DNA of 64,000 nucleotides, from the NCBI RefSeq assembly GCF_934754915.1, contig NZ_CAKVKB010000005.1, forward strand, positions 10,103 to 74,102, given 5' to 3'. The stretch's first letter is position 1, and every line of letters begins with the position of its first letter. A program made the position numbers and the translations under genes. Below the pieces are notes generated by a model. The model was not told where the DNA came from. It worked only from the letters and a program-made list of their open reading frames with translations, and searched no databases. This document shows positions 7,587-18,319 of the stretch, piece by piece. This DNA is from an uncultured Clostridium sp. GTDB taxonomy: Bacteria > Bacillota > Clostridia > Clostridiales > Clostridiaceae.

Positions 7587-8807
7587 CTAATCCTTAAAAT
7601 ATAAATCTCTTGTATAAACTTTTTCCATAACATCTTCCAATTTATTACTATATCTATTAGCTATAATTATATCTGATATATTTTTAAATTCGTCTAATCT
7701 TCTTATTACTCTGCTTTCCAAAAACACATCTTCCTTTAATGCAGGCTCATAAACTATTGTTTCTATTCCTTTATTTCTAATGCGTTCCATTACTCCCTGT
7801 ATACTGCTTTCTCTAAAATTATCTGAATTAGATTTCATAGCCAATCTATATACCCCAACTACACATTTTTCTTTTTTATCAATCCATCTCCTATCATAAT
7901 ATCCTACCTTTTCAAGAATACGTTCAGCAATAAAATCTTTTCTTGTGTTATTTGCTTCTACAATAGCTCTTATAATATTGTTAGGTACCTGCTCATAATT
8001 TGCCAGCAATTGTTTTGTATCCTTTGGAAGACAATAACCTCCATATCCAAAAGATGGGTTATTATAATATGATCCAATTCGTGGATCTAAACATATTCCA
8101 TCTATTATCTGTCTGGAATCAAGTCCCCTTACTTCTGCATACGTATCTAATTCATTAAAGAAAGAAACTCTTAATGCAAGATATGTATTAGCAAAAAGTT
8201 TCACTGCTTCTGCTTCTGTTGAATCAGTAATAAGAATAGGAATATTTTTCTTTAAAGCACCTTCATGTAAAAGATGAGCAAATTTATCTGCTATTTCATA
8301 TAATCTTCTATTGTTTTTTGATATTCCTACAATAATTCGAGAAGGATATAAATTATCATATAACGCATGTCCTTCTCTCAAAAACTCTGGACTAAAAATT
8401 ATATTATCCGTTTTTAATTTTTTTCTTAATAATTCTGTATAACCTACAGGAACTGTTGATTTTATAACAATAACTGCATTAGAATTAGTTTGTAGAACCT
8501 TTTTAACAGTTTCTTCTACACTTGTTGTATTAAAACAATTCTTTTTTTGATCATAATTGGTTGGAGTACTTACAATAACAAAATCGGATTCCTTATAGGA
8601 AGATTCTGCATCAATTGTAGCTGATAAATTTAATCTATTGTATTTAAGATATTCTTCTATCTCTTTATCTTCAATCGGTGATCTTTTATTGTTTACCATA
8701 TCTACTTTTTCTTTAAGTATATCTACTGCATATACCTGATTATTTTGTGCTAAAAGAATAGCATTGGCTAATCCTACATAACCTATTCCAACCACCGTAA
8801 TTTTCAT
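7587..8807 (-). CDS. ugd: UDP-glucose 6-dehydrogenase
   Basis: The enzyme oxidises UDP-glucose to UDP-glucuronate with two NAD+, supplying the acidic sugar of the polysaccharide. It has 406 residues, close to the short bacterial type. The NAD-binding GIGYVG is at 7-12, STVPVGYT near 117, FSPEFLREG near 138, and the catalytic Cys259 sits in [11 protein letters not shown]. It is the last clear polysaccharide gene of the leftward locus; the RiPP genes begin 88 nt downstream. A related UDP-N-acetylmannosamine dehydrogenase is less likely given length and motif spacing. Confidence 0.9.
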   Translation of the reverse strand: MKITVVGIGYVGLANAILLAQNNQVYAVDILKEKVDMVNNKRSPIEDKEIEEYLKYNRLNLSATIDAESSYKESDFVIVSTPTNYDQKKNCFNTTSVEETVKKVLQTNSNAVIVIKSTVPVGYTELLRKKLKTDNIIFSPEFLREGHALYDNLYPSRIIVGISKNNRRLYEIADKFAHLLHEGALKKNIPILITDSTEAEAVKLFANTYLALRVSFFNELDTYAEVRGLDSRQIIDGICLDPRIGSYYNNPSFGYGGYCLPKDTKQLLANYEQVPNNIIRAIVEANNTRKDFIAERILEKVGYYDRRWIDKKEKCVVGVYRLAMKSNSDNFRESSIQGVMERIRNKGIETIVYEPALKEDVFLESRVIRRLDEFKNISDIIIANRYSNKLEDVMEKVYTRDLYFKD

Positions 8808-8901
8808 AATACTACTATTCCTCCCTGACTACATGCCTTATTGAAATATATAAACTTTACTTATTAATTTGATGAATTTTACAAACTTGTTGTCTAAATA
8901 A

Positions 8902-10440
8902 TCATGACTTTTTTAAATTATTTAATATCTTAATAATACAATTTGAGAAATATTTAAATTCCTTTGTTTTATAAAAAAATACACAAAACATAATGTTAAT
9001 GAGAAAGCAGCATATTATTAAATTAACGACAAATTTTGAATATAAATTATTAATGGTAATAAAATCACAAATTTTATATATAGTTATTCCAGTTATGAAC
9101 ACTGCAGTAATATATTTTATGAATTTAATAAAATAATCATTTAATGATCTCTTAAACTCCTTTTTGTAAATAACATATGGCTCATACCAAAAATTAGTCA
9201 ATATATTGCTGGAAAAAGTTCCAAGCAAAACCCCTATTATGCCTAAATTTAATATTTTTAAATAAAATAAAGATGCAATAAGGTTTATAACAGCTTCTGC
9301 AATACATTTCCATTTTATACTTGTAAACAATCCATATGATTCAATAAATGTTAATGATGTATTTCGAATGAGTCTCATATACAGATTTAAACATATAAAA
9401 AAAACTATAGTAATATTTAATACATATCCCTGTCCTATCCATAGTTCAATAAATGAATTTATGAGAATAAATAAGGAAATACTACAAAAACCTATAAGCC
9501 AGAAATTTAAAAACCATATCTTATGATAATTCTCAAAAGATTTCTCTTTAGATTCTGTAACAATTAAATTTCCTACACTTCCTGAAATGGCTTCAAAAGT
9601 TTTTCCAAATATAAGTCTGATTACTGATACAAACATTGTATAGTTTGAATACAGACCTAAAAGAATTGTACTTACAAACTTGGAAATTAATATATTATCT
9701 GTTGAAGTTACAACTGCTGAACTGATTTTGCTAAAAAACATGGCCATAATATTTTTAAAGATAACACCTCTAGTTTTTTTATCCAGCTTTTCTTTTTTGT
9801 TTTCTTTTAAATACTTATATTTTTTATCAATATAAATTGAAATGCAGATATTATTAATTAATGTTCCTGCAATCTGCACCCCTAAATAAATTAAAAAATT
9901 CTTAAAAATCAACAATACTATAATTTGAAATGTATTTTGAAATAATGTCGCTATGATTTCAATAATGGAAATTATATAATAATTCTGCTCTACTATAAGT
10001 ATGCTTTTTTTATATATGAAAAAGTAACTGCATGATGTATTAAATAAATACAATATATATATTATGGGGACTTCTTTAGAATAATTTATATCTGAAATAA
10101 AAAAATTAAGAAATGGAATTAAACACAGCCCTGATGCTGTAATAAAAATACCTATAATCATATAAATATGTCTATAAAAATTTAACAGCGCACTCATTTT
10201 TTTTCGATCTTTTTCAGCCGCTGGCTTATACATAGAATATAAAACTGCTGTTCCAACACCTAGTTCTGCTAATGATAGAATAGTTAGTATATCACTAAAA
10301 AGCCCATTAAATCCAAGATACTCATTTCCAAGAGCATATATGAATATTGTCCTTTTAATAAAGCATAAAGCACTGTTTATAATCTGTGATACAACAGCCA
10401 GTGAAGTATTGCGCATTGATTTAAAAGTTCTTGACTTCAT
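8902..10440 (-). CDS. Polysaccharide flippase of the MOP/Wzx family (second copy)
   Basis: A 512-residue polytopic protein with about 12-14 membrane segments. The N-terminal MRNTSLAVVSQIINSALCFIKR and ELGVGTAVLYSMYKPAAEKD match the MATE/MOP-type polysaccharide exporters, which flip undecaprenyl-linked repeat units across the membrane. The same ELGVGxA...YKPxA block occurs in the other flippase at 24416-25990, so the two are paralogs. It lies between a glycosyltransferase and ugd. Confidence 0.88.
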   Translation of the reverse strand: MKSRTFKSMRNTSLAVVSQIINSALCFIKRTIFIYALGNEYLGFNGLFSDILTILSLAELGVGTAVLYSMYKPAAEKDRKKMSALLNFYRHIYMIIGIFITASGLCLIPFLNFFISDINYSKEVPIIYILYLFNTSCSYFFIYKKSILIVEQNYYIISIIEIIATLFQNTFQIIVLLIFKNFLIYLGVQIAGTLINNICISIYIDKKYKYLKENKKEKLDKKTRGVIFKNIMAMFFSKISSAVVTSTDNILISKFVSTILLGLYSNYTMFVSVIRLIFGKTFEAISGSVGNLIVTESKEKSFENYHKIWFLNFWLIGFCSISLFILINSFIELWIGQGYVLNITIVFFICLNLYMRLIRNTSLTFIESYGLFTSIKWKCIAEAVINLIASLFYLKILNLGIIGVLLGTFSSNILTNFWYEPYVIYKKEFKRSLNDYFIKFIKYITAVFITGITIYKICDFITINNLYSKFVVNLIICCFLINIMFCVFFYKTKEFKYFSNCIIKILNNLKKS

Positions 10441-10465
10441 TTAAAGCAATTTTTCTCCCCTCTAT

Positions 10466-11332
10466 TCATCTGCCTAATAAGCTGCATTGAAAATAATTTG
10501 ACATTCTTTCAATGTATACATCATTTTGACAACGTAAGACGTTAGATTTATTTAAAGCTGATAATCCTTGTGTTCCATTAATAACTGCTGGATGGTTTAT
10601 ATATGAATTAACCCATGCTACAGCTGTATCATTCATAATTTCCATAAACTTAAGCCACACATCATCAGCATTCATACATAGCTTTTTTATATTGTCCTTA
10701 TTAAATACTTCACTATTTAAACACTCTGGAGGATACAAGACTCCTCCGACCCCAGTTGCAAATAATTCTTTTGATGGATCTAAAATATTTTTACAATTCC
10801 ACTGCCATGAATTATAAGGTCTTATCTTTCCTATAGAATCTGTCAATATTTTATGAACTCTTCTTGCAGACACACAGTTTGGATATTTATTGTAAGAATC
10901 TATTAATGATTCAACTAACAGTTCATCATATATTACATCATCATCAACTGTAATTATAATATCATTTGGATATTCTTTAACTGCATAATAGTATTTCTTA
11001 TGAGGTCCTAAATTTTCTACATCAGTTATTATTGTCAATCCATAATCTTTAAGTTCAATTAAATCAGATCCAATATCTGATCTTTTAGTATCCTCTCCCA
11101 GATATAGTATTATTTTATCTGGTTTATATGTCTGATTCATCAAGCTTTTTATACACAGATGTAAGGTATTTAATCTTGCAGGATAACTCGTTAAAGAAAT
11201 TACTATTTTTTTATGGCGTTTTTCTTGCGTATTTATTCCAAAACACGGTTTAGAATATTTATAATATAAATTAAGTCCCTTTCCTCTCAACACTTTTTTT
11301 ATATTATTGTAATTAATTATTGAGTAATTCAC
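10466..11332 (-). CDS. Glycosyltransferase, GT-A fold with DDD motif
   Basis: The protein has 288 residues. It contains KIVISLTSYPARLNTLHLCIKSLMNQTYKP, the nucleotide-sugar-binding start of a GT2-like family seen in capsule loci, and TVDDDVIY as the metal-binding DxD. There is no membrane segment. It probably adds one sugar of the repeat unit in the cytoplasm; the sugar cannot be read from sequence. The start is GTG, following AGAGGTG. Confidence 0.75.
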   Translation of the reverse strand: MNYSIINYNNIKKVLRGKGLNLYYKYSKPCFGINTQEKRHKKIVISLTSYPARLNTLHLCIKSLMNQTYKPDKIILYLGEDTKRSDIGSDLIELKDYGLTIITDVENLGPHKKYYYAVKEYPNDIIITVDDDVIYDELLVESLIDSYNKYPNCVSARRVHKILTDSIGKIRPYNSWQWNCKNILDPSKELFATGVGGVLYPPECLNSEVFNKDNIKKLCMNADDVWLKFMEIMNDTAVAWVNSYINHPAVINGTQGLSALNKSNVLRCQNDVYIERMSNYFQCSLLGR

Positions 11333-11397
11333 AAAATTGTCACCTCTTTACAGATGAATTCTCCAAAATCCCTTTTTCCATTTAAAAAACATAAAAA

Positions 11398-12585
11398 TTA
11401 TTTTTCAAGTACAGTTTTTATGTTAAGCTTTTTTATATTCACTCCCAATACTAAAAGCATATATAAATACTTAAATGTAAATGCCTCAATAAGAAAAGTG
11501 AGCATAATACATATAATTCCAATAATTATATCCTGTGCTATTTGCTTTTCTCTATTCTTATGAAGTTCTTTACATGCTATTTTCATATTCATGCAAAAAA
11601 ACACTATAGAAATAATTCCTGCATCAACTGCAGATTGAAGTAAAGCATTATGTGAAGAATAATATCCACTATGATATAAAAATCTGCATCTATTTATAAA
11701 ATAACCGCCCTGCCCTAACCATGGAAATTTTTTTATCATGTCTAATGACTGATTCCATAATGTAGTTCTATCACTAAACGTCAATGACTTTCCTAAAATA
11801 TCATGTATAAAATAGCTGTAATAAGCAGAATTCTGTACAAAAACTAATAATATAAACATAATTATATATAACAACATAAAATGATATACATTAATTTTAA
11901 ATTTTAATTTATTCATAATCATCAAAATCATTCCTGATAGTAATGCTACAATACTTCCAGCTGATCCTGTTCTAAATAACTCATATATTGCAACAAAAAT
12001 TAGAATTATTCCCAGTTTTTTAATTTTTTTATGATATTCATGATAATATGCTATAATGCATGAAACTGCTGGAATTATAAAAAAACTTAAAGAATTTTTT
12101 TCTCCTAAAAAATAAACTAAATGCTTATCAAATTCTCTTCTAAATAAAGTCCCTGGAAGAAACTCCATTAAAATAAAATTTATTATAATAAAAGTTGAAA
12201 ATAATACAACTAGTGTTTTCAACAGTACTTTAAAATCTCTCTTAGCCCATATATCTACAAGCATCAGAAATGAAATTGTACAAATACAATTAAATAATGT
12301 ATTTTTAATATTTTCATGACTATTTAAAAATGTAGAAATGATATAAATTGAATAATAGCTGACTATAAAGAAAATCAATTTAGAATTTTCTTTTCTTTTC
12401 ATATAATAAATACACCATATTGCTAAAATGATTACACTGGCAATTGCAGAATATAAATTATATATATTTTTCAATTCAGGCCTGCTCTCCCAATTTCTTG
12501 GTTGTATAAATGGAAAAAGCAGAACAAAAAAAATAATATTTTCAACTTTTACTTTTCTTTTTAATACTGAACTTATATGCTTCAT
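11398..12585 (-). CDS. O-antigen ligase/polymerase-like membrane protein (Wzy, first)
   Basis: A 395-residue protein with about 10-11 membrane segments. The family region is TGSAGSIVALLSGMI and then a large loop with WLGQGGYFINRCRFLYHSGY and SSHNALLQSAVDAG, the Wzy_C pattern with conserved Gly, His and Asn. It would polymerise repeat units on the outer membrane face. A second, unrelated-looking polymerase lies at 19323-20819. Confidence 0.82.
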   Translation of the reverse strand: MKHISSVLKRKVKVENIIFFVLLFPFIQPRNWESRPELKNIYNLYSAIASVIILAIWCIYYMKRKENSKLIFFIVSYYSIYIISTFLNSHENIKNTLFNCICTISFLMLVDIWAKRDFKVLLKTLVVLFSTFIIINFILMEFLPGTLFRREFDKHLVYFLGEKNSLSFFIIPAVSCIIAYYHEYHKKIKKLGIILIFVAIYELFRTGSAGSIVALLSGMILMIMNKLKFKINVYHFMLLYIIMFILLVFVQNSAYYSYFIHDILGKSLTFSDRTTLWNQSLDMIKKFPWLGQGGYFINRCRFLYHSGYYSSHNALLQSAVDAGIISIVFFCMNMKIACKELHKNREKQIAQDIIIGIICIMLTFLIEAFTFKYLYMLLVLGVNIKKLNIKTVLEK

Positions 12586-12640
12586 AAATAGTACCCCTTA
12601 AACATAGAATTTCTCTATAAGTTCTCTTGTACTTTACTCC

Positions 12641-13855
12641 CTATACATTTAATATTAATGAATATAAACTTAAAAATTCTTTTATCTGTTCTTCTAGTGA
12701 ATATTTATGAATTCCATTTAATATTGCTGGATAAAATGACTTTATATAACTTCTACTGCTAAATAATTTAATTTTTTCTTTAAAATCATTTTTATCTTCT
12801 ATATCAAATAACACTCCTGATTTTATATTATTTATTATTTCAACTATTCCACCTTTTCTAGATCCTATAACAGGCAGTCCGTACAAATTAGCCTCAATCA
12901 CTACTCTTCCAAAAGGCTCATCAAAAACAGATGGTATAATGAGCACATCATTTTTCAAAAAAACTTCTCTTAACTGACTTTCTTTAAGCTGACCTAAATA
13001 TTTTATTCTATTATCAAGTTTGCATGCTTCTAAAATCTTGTCTTTCAATGAACCTGACCCACATATAGTTAAACTAATATTTTCATTCTTTATATCCATA
13101 AATGTAGAAATCAGCTTATCAATTCCCTTGATAGGTATAAGACTTCCAACAAAAATAAATCCAATCGTATTACTGTTACTGGCATTTCTCTTTTTTATAA
13201 TATCTCTCATTTCACTATAATCAATTTCTACACAATTGCTTATCTTAACATGCTTCGATTCAGAAAAATATCCGTATTCAATAAATTTATCTAATGTAAA
13301 CTGCGACGGTGCTGTAACTGCATCAACAAATCTGCTCAGTCTTCTATAATGCCATTGATAAATCTTATGCATACTGTTCAAAAACTTGTTTTTCTTCATA
13401 TAATCCAATGAATATGTTGGCGTTATCATCCAATAATCTCTCAAAGTATGAATGATTGGAATTCCTTTTAATTTTATAACCTTCCAAATAAAAGCAGATA
13501 TTCCAAATAAGTTATTTGTATGGATTATATCAGGCTTAAACCTTTCTATAACCATTTCTAATTCTTCTACTGCTCCTCTATTATTTATCTCTATTATTTT
13601 ATTTCTCCATAATTTAAACCTGCTTTTAGTAATCCTCATCTTTGCTTTCATATCATATAGTCCTGCCAAGCCGCGAAATATATTAACCTCATTTATATTT
13701 TCATATATCAGTTCATCTGACTCTAAATTATCAATTGAATATATACAAACATCATGTCCAATAGCAGTGAGGCCTTCAGCTAATAATTTCAAGCTATGTT
13801 CAGTCCCACCAATCATATTTGGATAATAATATGAATTTATTATTAATATTCTCAT
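12641..13855 (-). CDS. Glycosyltransferase family 4
   Basis: The protein has 404 residues and a GT-B fold. The N-terminal domain begins MRILIINSYYYPNMIGGTEHSLKLLAEGL with the glycine-rich acceptor-side loop. The C-terminal domain has GFIFVGSLIPIKGIDKLI and EPFGRVVIEANLYGLPVIGSRKGGIVEII, carrying the E-x7-E nucleotide-sugar motif. It is a cytoplasmic retaining glycosyltransferase for repeat-unit assembly. Confidence 0.85.
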   Translation of the reverse strand: MRILIINSYYYPNMIGGTEHSLKLLAEGLTAIGHDVCIYSIDNLESDELIYENINEVNIFRGLAGLYDMKAKMRITKSRFKLWRNKIIEINNRGAVEELEMVIERFKPDIIHTNNLFGISAFIWKVIKLKGIPIIHTLRDYWMITPTYSLDYMKKNKFLNSMHKIYQWHYRRLSRFVDAVTAPSQFTLDKFIEYGYFSESKHVKISNCVEIDYSEMRDIIKKRNASNSNTIGFIFVGSLIPIKGIDKLISTFMDIKNENISLTICGSGSLKDKILEACKLDNRIKYLGQLKESQLREVFLKNDVLIIPSVFDEPFGRVVIEANLYGLPVIGSRKGGIVEIINNIKSGVLFDIEDKNDFKEKIKLFSSRSYIKSFYPAILNGIHKYSLEEQIKEFLSLYSLILNV

Positions 13856-13879
13856 TCTCTTCCACCATAATACCAGTGC

Positions 13880-14920
13880 TTAATTGTATTTATAAATTAA
13901 TTCTTTTAAAATTTCAGCTGACTTTTTCCATGAATACTTATTTAGCACTAATTTCTTACTACCCACATCTTTTTTCAATAATTTTTCAACATCCACATTA
14001 ATATCATAAGGATCTATATAATGTGCAGAATTTCCATATATCTCAGGCAAACAAGTTGTATTTGCTATAATTATCTCTGCTCCCTGACTAAGTGCTTCCA
14101 TTGGTGGAATTCCAAAGCCTTCATGAATTGATGGAAAAATAAATGCCCTGCAATGTTTATATAATGATTTTATTTCTCCATCAGATAAATATCCAAGCCA
14201 TTTTACATTATCTGTATGTGGAATATCTATACTGCTGTTTTTCACTTTAATCCCACTTAAAACAAAAATATATTCAGGATTTTTTTCTGCAAAATCTAAT
14301 ACCCATTTAGTATTTTTGTTATAATTAATATTTCCTAATGTAAAAAAAAATTCTCCACGCTTAAGGTTATTTTTTTCTAAAATTGTATCATCTTCATCTA
14401 TTCTGTTCATATGTTGCCATCCATTTCCAATTACAAGAAGTCTTTCTGGTTTTATTTTATAAGTATCTATCAATTGATATTTAGAAAAATATGATACTGT
14501 TATAATTGGATGCTTTTGAATTTTAGCAATCCAAAAATTTAGCCTATGCCAATATACCGATAATTTCCCATGGATAGTCTTAAAATATTCTGGATGAGTT
14601 TTATATGCAGCATCATGTATGCACATTATACCTGGACAGAAAACAGGCTGAGAATTGCATAAACTTAAGCTTATCATATTATGTTTCTTTAAATAGTAAA
14701 ATAAATTTATCTGTTCCCATAACATCCCTTTCATCTTTCCATAATGTATGATTTCTATATTTTTATATTGTGGCATATTTTCTGCATAATCAGGAACAAT
14801 GATTGAAATTTTATTCTTTTCAATAACATTATCCAATTCTCTTATTAATTCTTTTGCAAATCTCTGCACTCCCGTTGTTCTTTGAGTATAAAACAATCCA
14901 TTTATAATCAGTTTATTCAT
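13880..14920 (-). CDS. Glycosyltransferase family 4 (mannosyltransferase-like)
   Basis: The protein has 346 residues from the ATG at 14920, chosen because GTGAGG lies upstream and the family motif starts there: MNKLIINGLFYTQRTTGVQRFAKELIRE. The 'G-x-x-R/Q-F-A' start and HEGFGIPPMEALSQGAEIIIANTTCLPEI are typical of WbaZ/MtfB-like GDP-mannose-using enzymes. The manC gene in the locus would supply GDP-mannose. Donor assignment is inference. Confidence 0.8.
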   Translation of the reverse strand: MNKLIINGLFYTQRTTGVQRFAKELIRELDNVIEKNKISIIVPDYAENMPQYKNIEIIHYGKMKGMLWEQINLFYYLKKHNMISLSLCNSQPVFCPGIMCIHDAAYKTHPEYFKTIHGKLSVYWHRLNFWIAKIQKHPIITVSYFSKYQLIDTYKIKPERLLVIGNGWQHMNRIDEDDTILEKNNLKRGEFFFTLGNINYNKNTKWVLDFAEKNPEYIFVLSGIKVKNSSIDIPHTDNVKWLGYLSDGEIKSLYKHCRAFIFPSIHEGFGIPPMEALSQGAEIIIANTTCLPEIYGNSAHYIDPYDINVDVEKLLKKDVGSKKLVLNKYSWKKSAEILKELIYKYN

Positions 14921-14969
14921 AACTTTACCAACCTCACATGTATTTAGCTGTTTACTTAAAATCATGCCT

Positions 14970-15728
14970 TTAAAAAAATGTACGGACTTTTTTGAATTTT
15001 ATTTTTTCTCCATAAAAATTCACTTTCTCATTTTTCATTAAACTAATAGAACTTTCTTCAACAATATTTCTAATATGTCTATTTTTTTTATATGTCAATT
15101 CTAAATCTGCTCTTATCATCATGTTTCTATCAAAATTATTGTGAGCGTCTGATCCAATAAAATTATATATATTATTTCTTAAAAATAATTCAGATGTTTT
15201 TTTTACATTTTTCCCATACCTGCCGCTAATACTTCCTGAATTCATTTGAAATAAATATCCTTCTTTTATAAATTCATTAATCATAAAAGGTTTCTCAATA
15301 AAATACTCATAACGTTCTGGATGAGCTATTATAGGAATTATGTCTCTAATCTGAAGTTCATATATTTTTTCAAAAATTTCATCATCCATTTTATGCATAG
15401 GAAATTCAATAAGCATATATCTAGTGCCATTTATTGTCCCTATGTTATTTTGAAAATAATCATCTAAAATGTTATTTGTAAAATATACTTCTTGTCCGCA
15501 ATAAATATTTATATTCATATTATTTTTCTTAACAATGGAATTAATATATTCCACCCATTTTTTTACTCTGCTTATATTCTCTTCTGCATACCCCCTAATA
15601 TAATGAGGCGTTGCTACTATTTGATTTATTCCATCCTTTTGTGCCCCTTCAAGCATTTCCAATGTCATTTCTATAGATTTTGATCCATCATCAATACTAG
15701 GTATTATGTGAGAATGTATGTCTATCAT
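14970..15728 (-). CDS. cpsB: CpsB/YwqE-type PHP-domain protein-tyrosine phosphatase
   Basis: The protein has 252 residues. The N-terminus MIDIHSHIIPSIDDGSK carries the H-x-H and Asp metal ligands of the PHP domain, with IVATPHYIRG, GQEVYF, IIAHPERYEYF and GSDAHN supplying the rest. This metal-dependent phosphatase removes phosphate from the C-terminal tyrosines of CpsD and so controls chain length and amount of polysaccharide. It overlaps the cpsD gene by 32 nt, consistent with coupled translation. Confidence 0.92.
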   Translation of the reverse strand: MIDIHSHIIPSIDDGSKSIEMTLEMLEGAQKDGINQIVATPHYIRGYAEENISRVKKWVEYINSIVKKNNMNINIYCGQEVYFTNNILDDYFQNNIGTINGTRYMLIEFPMHKMDDEIFEKIYELQIRDIIPIIAHPERYEYFIEKPFMINEFIKEGYLFQMNSGSISGRYGKNVKKTSELFLRNNIYNFIGSDAHNNFDRNMMIRADLELTYKKNRHIRNIVEESSISLMKNEKVNFYGEKIKFKKVRTFF

Positions 15729-16479
15729 TTAAATTCCTTTTCTTTCTTTTTTTGTATGATCTTTCTTTTTTATTCAAATCACTTCCATAATAGCTATAAT
15801 ATTTTCCTCGATTTCCTTCTATTCTGTTAAGAATAACTCCAATTATATTAGCATCTACTTTCTTTAACAAATTTGTTGCTTCAATAACACATTCCCTTTT
15901 AGTCTTTTCTGCCCTTACAACAAGTACTGTTCCATCAGCTTTAACTGACAGTATCTGAGGATCTGTAACAGCTAAAATTGGTGCACTATCTAAAATTATT
16001 ACATCATATGATTCTTTAAGTTTTTCAAGTAATACTGACATAGCTGAAGATGAAAGCATTTCTGATGGGTTAGGTGGTACTTTGCCAGATGTAAGTATAT
16101 CCAGATTATTATTTCTAAACTGAACAGCATCTTCTAAGCTAACATCCCCTATAAGAACTTCCGACAATCCAATAAGATTTGATATTCCAAATTTCTTATG
16201 GAGTGAAGGTTTCCTTAAATCACAATCTAAAAGAATCACACTTTCCTCATTTTGAGCAAAAGATATAGCTAAATTTCCAGCTACCGTTGACTTTCCTTCC
16301 ATTGCTTCTGCACTGGTAACTGCTATTATTCTTATTTTCTTATCAAAGGATGAATACTGTATATTAGTTCTTAATGTTCTATATGACTCTGCTTCAATTG
16401 ATTTGGGCTTATCTTCTACAATGAATCCTATATTTTTTTCTTTATTAATCGTATTCTCCATTTTCCTTTTAAAAAGCAT
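15697..16479 (-). CDS. cpsD: CpsD/CapB bacterial tyrosine kinase (first)
   Basis: The protein has 260 residues. Walker A is in SAEAMEGKSTVAGN (K63, S64), Walker A' in VILLDCDLRKP (about 81-91) and Walker B in VIILDSAP. The C-terminus has a Tyr cluster, KYYSYYGSDLNKKERSY, which is the autophosphorylation site that CpsB reverses. It pairs with the adjacent CpsC (16496-17215), which activates it at the membrane. The last codons run into cpsB. Confidence 0.92.
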   Translation of the reverse strand: MLFKRKMENTINKEKNIGFIVEDKPKSIEAESYRTLRTNIQYSSFDKKIRIIAVTSAEAMEGKSTVAGNLAISFAQNEESVILLDCDLRKPSLHKKFGISNLIGLSEVLIGDVSLEDAVQFRNNNLDILTSGKVPPNPSEMLSSSAMSVLLEKLKESYDVIILDSAPILAVTDPQILSVKADGTVLVVRAEKTKRECVIEATNLLKKVDANIIGVILNRIEGNRGKYYSYYGSDLNKKERSYKKRKKRNLNDRHTFSHNT

Positions 16480-16495
16480 AAATACTCCTCACTTT

Positions 16496-17215
16496 CTAAA
16501 TAGAATCTGGTATTGCTCCAATAACAGGTATTCCCAAAACCTGTTCAACATCTTCTTTTACTTTAAAGGTGCTGTTTATAAATTCTTTTAAAAATACTAT
16601 TCCTGTACTAAAAATAAACCCTGCTAGAAATCCTGATAAAATATAGATTTTTTTATTAGGACTTACTGGTTCATATGGTATCTTTGCACTTTCAATAACT
16701 TGTACATTTCCATTTGGAATAATATCTGATGATGTTTTTATAAATTCCTTTACAATTTTCCCAACAATATCTCTAGCCAGTACAGGATCTTCATTTCTAT
16801 AGCTTATTTCCAATATCTGAGTGTCATCTCTTGGTATTACATTTAATCCCATTAAAATATCTTCTGAAGTTAATTCATCCATATTTCCTTCTATTGCACT
16901 ATCAATTAAATCATTTGTTGTTATAATTTCTACATATGTTTTTAATAATTTTTGATACATCTCAACATCAGTATTTTTATATGATGCCTGTTCATTGTAC
17001 CAATATGCTTCTTCCTGATTTTTAATTCCTTCTTTTGATACTGCTATTTCTTTTCCTATAAATAATTTTGTATATGCTTCATACTTGGGAACCAAAAAAT
17101 AACAGCTTACAATAACAGCTGCAGCTGTTGTAATTATTGTAAATATCATTATAAATCTCATATGTTTTTTTAAAATGTAAAGAATATCTTCTATGCTTAT
17201 TTCTTTCTCCGTCAT
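16496..17215 (-). CDS. cpsC: CpsC/Wzz chain-length regulator (first)
   Basis: The protein has 239 residues with a membrane helix at each end (about 20-42 and 180-200) and an extracytoplasmic domain between them, followed by a short cytoplasmic tail ending VLGIPVIGAIPDSI. This is the Gram-positive CpsC layout. The PNKKIYILSGFLAGF motif before the second helix is the family's Pro-rich region. I place the start at the ATG at 17215, preceded by GGGGTG, over a GTG three codons upstream. Confidence 0.9.
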   Translation of the reverse strand: MTEKEISIEDILYILKKHMRFIMIFTIITTAAAVIVSCYFLVPKYEAYTKLFIGKEIAVSKEGIKNQEEAYWYNEQASYKNTDVEMYQKLLKTYVEIITTNDLIDSAIEGNMDELTSEDILMGLNVIPRDDTQILEISYRNEDPVLARDIVGKIVKEFIKTSSDIIPNGNVQVIESAKIPYEPVSPNKKIYILSGFLAGFIFSTGIVFLKEFINSTFKVKEDVEQVLGIPVIGAIPDSI

Positions 17216-17301
17216 ATTGATCACCCCATTTCTTTACCTTCTTATAAATTTTCTTTACTTTTGTTGTTATATGTTAATATATGAATTCATCTATTTATTT
17301 A

Positions 17302-18315
17302 TTACTCTGTTTTAATAAATAATGCTGAACATCTGCGCATTTTTCCAATATTAACTGATAAATAGTAAAATACATGTAATATTCTCATTTTGAAAAGGCA
17401 GAGTTTTATTTTTACTTTAATTGAAACTTTACTAATAAAAATATCTTTTATGCTCATATTATCAATTTCATATTTTTTGTAAATATCATTATTACATTTT
17501 AAATTCATTTCAACACATTTTTTTATGTTTGATGCTTCTGTAAAAGCTATGAAAAAACTGTATATTTCTTTACTCACAATATTATGTTCTTTTACTAATT
17601 CAGCTATTTTCTTATATGCAAAAACTTGATCTCTCATTACATCAAGTTCTTTATTACTGTGAAGAAGTGACATTGAATTCTGTCTGTAATTATATAAAGG
17701 TTCATCTATATAAACTATCTTTTCTGCTCTGCTGACTTGACTTACAACAGGAAATAAATCTTCAATTATCCTTCCTCTTTCAAATTTGATATGAAAATCA
17801 ACAAGGCTTTTACTTAGAAACATTTTATTCCACAGCTGTCCCTCAATCTTCATTTTAAGCATCATTTCCATAACTTGTGTATTTGAATATATATTGTTTT
17901 CATCCATATTCAAATGTACTTCTTCCGTTTTACTACAATTATCATATATTGTTTTATAACTGCACATAACTATATCTGCTTGTACTCTCTCAGCTTTCTC
18001 ATACATTTTTTCAAACATTTTTTTGTTAATATAATCATCTGAATCTAAAAACAAAGTATATTTTTTGCTTATTTCAGCAATTCCAGTATTTCTAGCTTCA
18101 GATACTCCTTTGTTTTTCTGATATATATATTTAGTATTAGAATTTTTTTTAACATACTTTAATGCTATATCTTCTGAATTATCACTAGAACCATCATTTA
18201 TTAAAACAACATTATAATCCTCAAAAGTTTGATTATATACTGAATCAAGCATTTCATCTAAATACTTTCCACTATTATATATTGGTATTATGACCGTTAT
18301 TCCTGACTCATACAC
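17302..18315 (-). CDS. Glycosyltransferase family 2
   Basis: The protein has 337 residues with a GT-A fold. The opening is ITVIIPIYNSGKYLDEMLDSVYNQTF, then NDGSSDNSEDIA, GVSEARNTGI and the metal-binding TLFLDSDDYI. The C-terminal part is helical. It starts with GTG after GAGGAGG. It lies just upstream of the first cpsC; the sugar is unknown. Confidence 0.88.
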   Translation of the reverse strand: MYESGITVIIPIYNSGKYLDEMLDSVYNQTFEDYNVVLINDGSSDNSEDIALKYVKKNSNTKYIYQKNKGVSEARNTGIAEISKKYTLFLDSDDYINKKMFEKMYEKAERVQADIVMCSYKTIYDNCSKTEEVHLNMDENNIYSNTQVMEMMLKMKIEGQLWNKMFLSKSLVDFHIKFERGRIIEDLFPVVSQVSRAEKIVYIDEPLYNYRQNSMSLLHSNKELDVMRDQVFAYKKIAELVKEHNIVSKEIYSFFIAFTEASNIKKCVEMNLKCNNDIYKKYEIDNMSIKDIFISKVSIKVKIKLCLFKMRILHVFYYLSVNIGKMRRCSALFIKTE

Positions 18316-18319
18316 AATA

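Noticed and set aside
11354..11563. A 69-residue frame on the plus strand
   Set aside because: It lies almost wholly over the antisense of the polymerase gene, and its composition is that of a shadow frame.
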